Shown here one piece after another: positions 21,680 through 23,385 of a stretch of 23,385 bases of DNA. The position numbers and the translations under genes were made by a program. The notes beneath the pieces are model-generated. The model saw nothing but the letters and a program-made list of their open reading frames with translations. It searched no databases and was not told where the DNA came from. The stretch is taken from positions 1-23,385 of the forward strand of contig DASQAZ010000147.1 in NCBI GenBank assembly GCA_035635475.1, read 5' to 3'. Position 1 is the stretch's first letter; each line of letters begins with the position of its first letter. Source of the DNA: VBOC01 sp035635475 (GTDB lineage Bacteria; Bacteroidota; Ignavibacteria; UBA10030; SZUA-254).

Positions 21680-23385
21680 TTGACCCTTCTGCGCGGCAAT
21701 TCCATCAGCGGAAAGCTCAAAACGGTAATCATGTCCACCAGTCTGCTTTCCATCCTCCTTGCGACCGCGGGTTTTGTCGTCTATGAATATGCGACGTTCC
21801 GGCAGCTTCTCGTCAACGACCTCGCGACGAAAGCGGAAATCATCGGCCAAAATTGCGCGGCGGCGATCGTGTTTGCCAACGCGGAAGATGCCCAGCAGAC
21901 GCTCGCAGCGCTGCGGTCACAGCAGCATATCGAGTTCGCAGCCGTTTATAATAAAGAGGGCGCGTTGTTCGTCACCTATGCGCGTGTACAAAGCGGACCG
22001 CCCGCCGCCGCAAAGCCCGAACCAGACGGATACCGGTTCGAGCAGAACCGCCTGAGGCTATTTCAGCCGATCATCGTGAACAACGCACGCGTCGGGACGC
22101 TCTATGTTGAATCGAATCTGGACGCGCTCAAGGATCGTATCGTGTCATACGGCTCGATCGCCCTCCTGGTCGTTGTCACCTGTTCGGTCGTCGCATTCCT
22201 GTTCGCCTCCAGGCTTCAGAAGCGCATTTCGCATCCGATACTGGCTCTGGCCGAGACTTCGAGGGTGGTTTCCGAGCGGCAGGATTACTCCGTCCGCGCC
22301 CAAAAAATATCGAACGACGAGCTCGGCGCCCTCGCCGACGCCTTTAACGAAATGCTCTCGCAGATTCAACAGCGCGAGGCCACCCTGCAGCAGGCGAACG
22401 CCGCGATGGCGCGGGAGATTGCCGAGCGGAACAAGGCGGAGAAAATATTGGGGGCGAGCGAAGAGAGATTCCGGCGTCTTTTTGACAGCCACCCCCTTCC
22501 GATGTGGGTCTACGATGCGCAATCCCTTCAGTTTCTCGTCGTCAACGAAAGCGCGATCAAGGAATACGGGTATTCGCGCGAAGAATTCCTTGAGATGAGA
22601 ATAACGGAAATCCGGCCTCCCGAGGAAATCCCGGATCTGCTGGCCAGTACACAGAGCGGCAGGCCGCCTCTGCAATCCTCGGGTCCCTGGCGTCACCGCA
22701 GGAAAGACGGCGAACTTGTCGAGGTCGAGATCGTATCGCATTCGACGGAGTTCGAGGGCCGTCCCGCGTTTCTCGTGGTGGCGATCAATATTACGGAAAG
22801 AAGAAAAGCGGAACGCGAGTTGAAAGTCAGCGAAGAGCGATACCGGTCGCTCGTCGCCGCGATGACATCGATCGTGTGGACTGCGGACCACGAGGGAAAG
22901 TTCGTTCTTCCTCAACGATCGTGGGAGAAATACACCGGTCAGCGATGGGAAGAGCACGCCGGTCTCGGATGCATGAACGCCATCCATCCGGACGATCGTG
23001 ATCGAGTTAGAAAAATCTGGGAAGAAGCGAGCGCCGCTAAAGCTTTGTACGAATCCGAGGGAAGAATCTGGCATGCAGTGAGCCAGTCGTATCGGTACTT
23101 CACGGCGAGGGCAGTTCCCCTCTTTCGCGCGGATAAGTCCGTGCGCGAATGGATCGGCACCGTCACCGATGTGCACGACCGGAGGAAAGCGGAAGAAGAA
23201 ATCAGAAAGCTCAACCTTGAACTCGAAGAACGGATCCAGCAGCGGACGGCACAGTTGGAGGCAACCAACAAGGAGCTTGAGGCATTCTCCTATTCTGTTT
23301 CTCATGACCTTCGGTCGCCTCTCCGCAGCATCGACGGCTTCAGTCAGGCATTACTGGAAGACGAAGCCGATAAAGTGAGTGAACA
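21680..23385 (+). CDS. CHASE8-HAMP-PAS-PAS sensor histidine kinase (3' end outside window)
   Basis: This is an uninterrupted reading frame of 568 codons open at the window end. Order: membrane helix at about residues 15-36; periplasmic CHASE8 domain at about 40-150 (CAAAIVFANAEDAQQTLAAL, then IEFAAVYNKEGALFVTY and VGTLYVESNLDAL); second helix at about 157-176; HAMP to about 235 (ISNDELGALADAFNEML); a coiled coil; PAS at about 262-375; a PAS_3-like domain at about 387-500 (WEKYTGQRW, AIHPDD); a second coiled coil; and HisKA with FSYSVSHDLRSPLRSIDGF, phospho-acceptor His542. The HATPase domain must lie beyond the window. CHASE8 is the sensor domain of YfiN/TpbB, which pairs with YfiR, matching the gene just upstream. 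Here the output is a phosphorelay kinase, not a GGDEF domain. Whether a response regulator follows cannot be seen. Confidence 0.9.
   Translation, partial: MTLLRGNSISGKLKTVIMSTSLLSILLATAGFVVYEYATFRQLLVNDLATKAEIIGQNCAAAIVFANAEDAQQTLAALRSQQHIEFAAVYNKEGALFVTYARVQSGPPAAAKPEPDGYRFEQNRLRLFQPIIVNNARVGTLYVESNLDALKDRIVSYGSIALLVVVTCSVVAFLFASRLQKRISHPILALAETSRVVSERQDYSVRAQKISNDELGALADAFNEMLSQIQQREATLQQANAAMAREIAERNKAEKILGASEERFRRLFDSHPLPMWVYDAQSLQFLVVNESAIKEYGYSREEFLEMRITEIRPPEEIPDLLASTQSGRPPLQSSGPWRHRRKDGELVEVEIVSHSTEFEGRPAFLVVAINITERRKAERELKVSEERYRSLVAAMTSIVWTADHEGKFVLPQRSWEKYTGQRWEEHAGLGCMNAIHPDDRDRVRKIWEEASAAKALYESEGRIWHAVSQSYRYFTARAVPLFRADKSVREWIGTVTDVHDRRKAEEEIRKLNLELEERIQQRTAQLEATNKELEAFSYSVSHDLRSPLRSIDGFSQALLEDEADKVSE

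Noticed and set aside
22145..23305. 386-codon open frame on the minus strand
   Set aside because: It lies antisense to the CHASE8-HAMP-PAS-PAS kinase frame, which has clear domains over its whole length. The minus-strand translation has no recognisable motifs and many Arg/Pro-rich stretches typical of shadow frames in GC-rich DNA.

Overview
The window looks like a chromosomal stretch from a moderately GC-rich, free-living Gram-negative bacterium. It encodes a TonB-dependent outer-membrane receptor, several lipoproteins with lipoboxes, and a peptide-type ABC importer. Shine-Dalgarno sites are clear on many genes, and genes are packed with ATGA/GTGA overlaps. A lineage of the FCB group such as Ignavibacteria is only a guess; no rRNA or marker gene is present. 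I saw no tRNA, rRNA, IS element, CRISPR array or phage gene. Signalling proteins dominate: an ECF sigma factor, a GAF histidine kinase, a Ser/Thr kinase, a sigma54-type activator and a CHASE8 histidine kinase.

Region 1 (1-3704, minus strand) is an ECF42 sigma-factor locus. The sigma factor with its C-terminal TPR region (3610-2354) is followed by a run of small genes: a DGPF/YCII protein, a 14-codon mini-ORF, a DoxX-like membrane protein, a small membrane protein, a VOC/PhnB-like protein and a second DGPF protein cut by the window edge. The gap after the sigma gene holds a TGTCGA-N17-CGAC element, matching the promoter signature reported for ECF42.

Region 2 (3803-7943, minus strand) holds a TPR protein translationally coupled to a soluble GAF histidine kinase, driven by an extended -10 promoter. 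Two tandem paralogous lipoproteins precede it, with a sigma54-like element and a perfect 9-bp inverted repeat upstream.

Region 3 (8124-17240, minus strand) is a five-gene operon: peptide-binding lipoprotein, OppB-like permease, OppC-like permease, a 1234-residue Ser/Thr kinase-AAA-TPR protein, and a sigma54-type activator with a degenerate receiver. The last four genes are joined by 4-base stop/start overlaps. A fused two-domain ATPase, the likely partner of the importer, is divergently transcribed from overlapping promoters (17224-18927, plus strand).

Region 4 (18982-23385, plus strand) is an operon of TonB-dependent receptor, YfiR-family lipoprotein and CHASE8-HAMP-PAS-PAS histidine kinase (cut by the window end). 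All three genes appear to use TTG start codons with good Shine-Dalgarno sites. It resembles the YfiBNR trans-envelope cascade, with a receptor in place of YfiB and a histidine kinase in place of the diguanylate cyclase YfiN.
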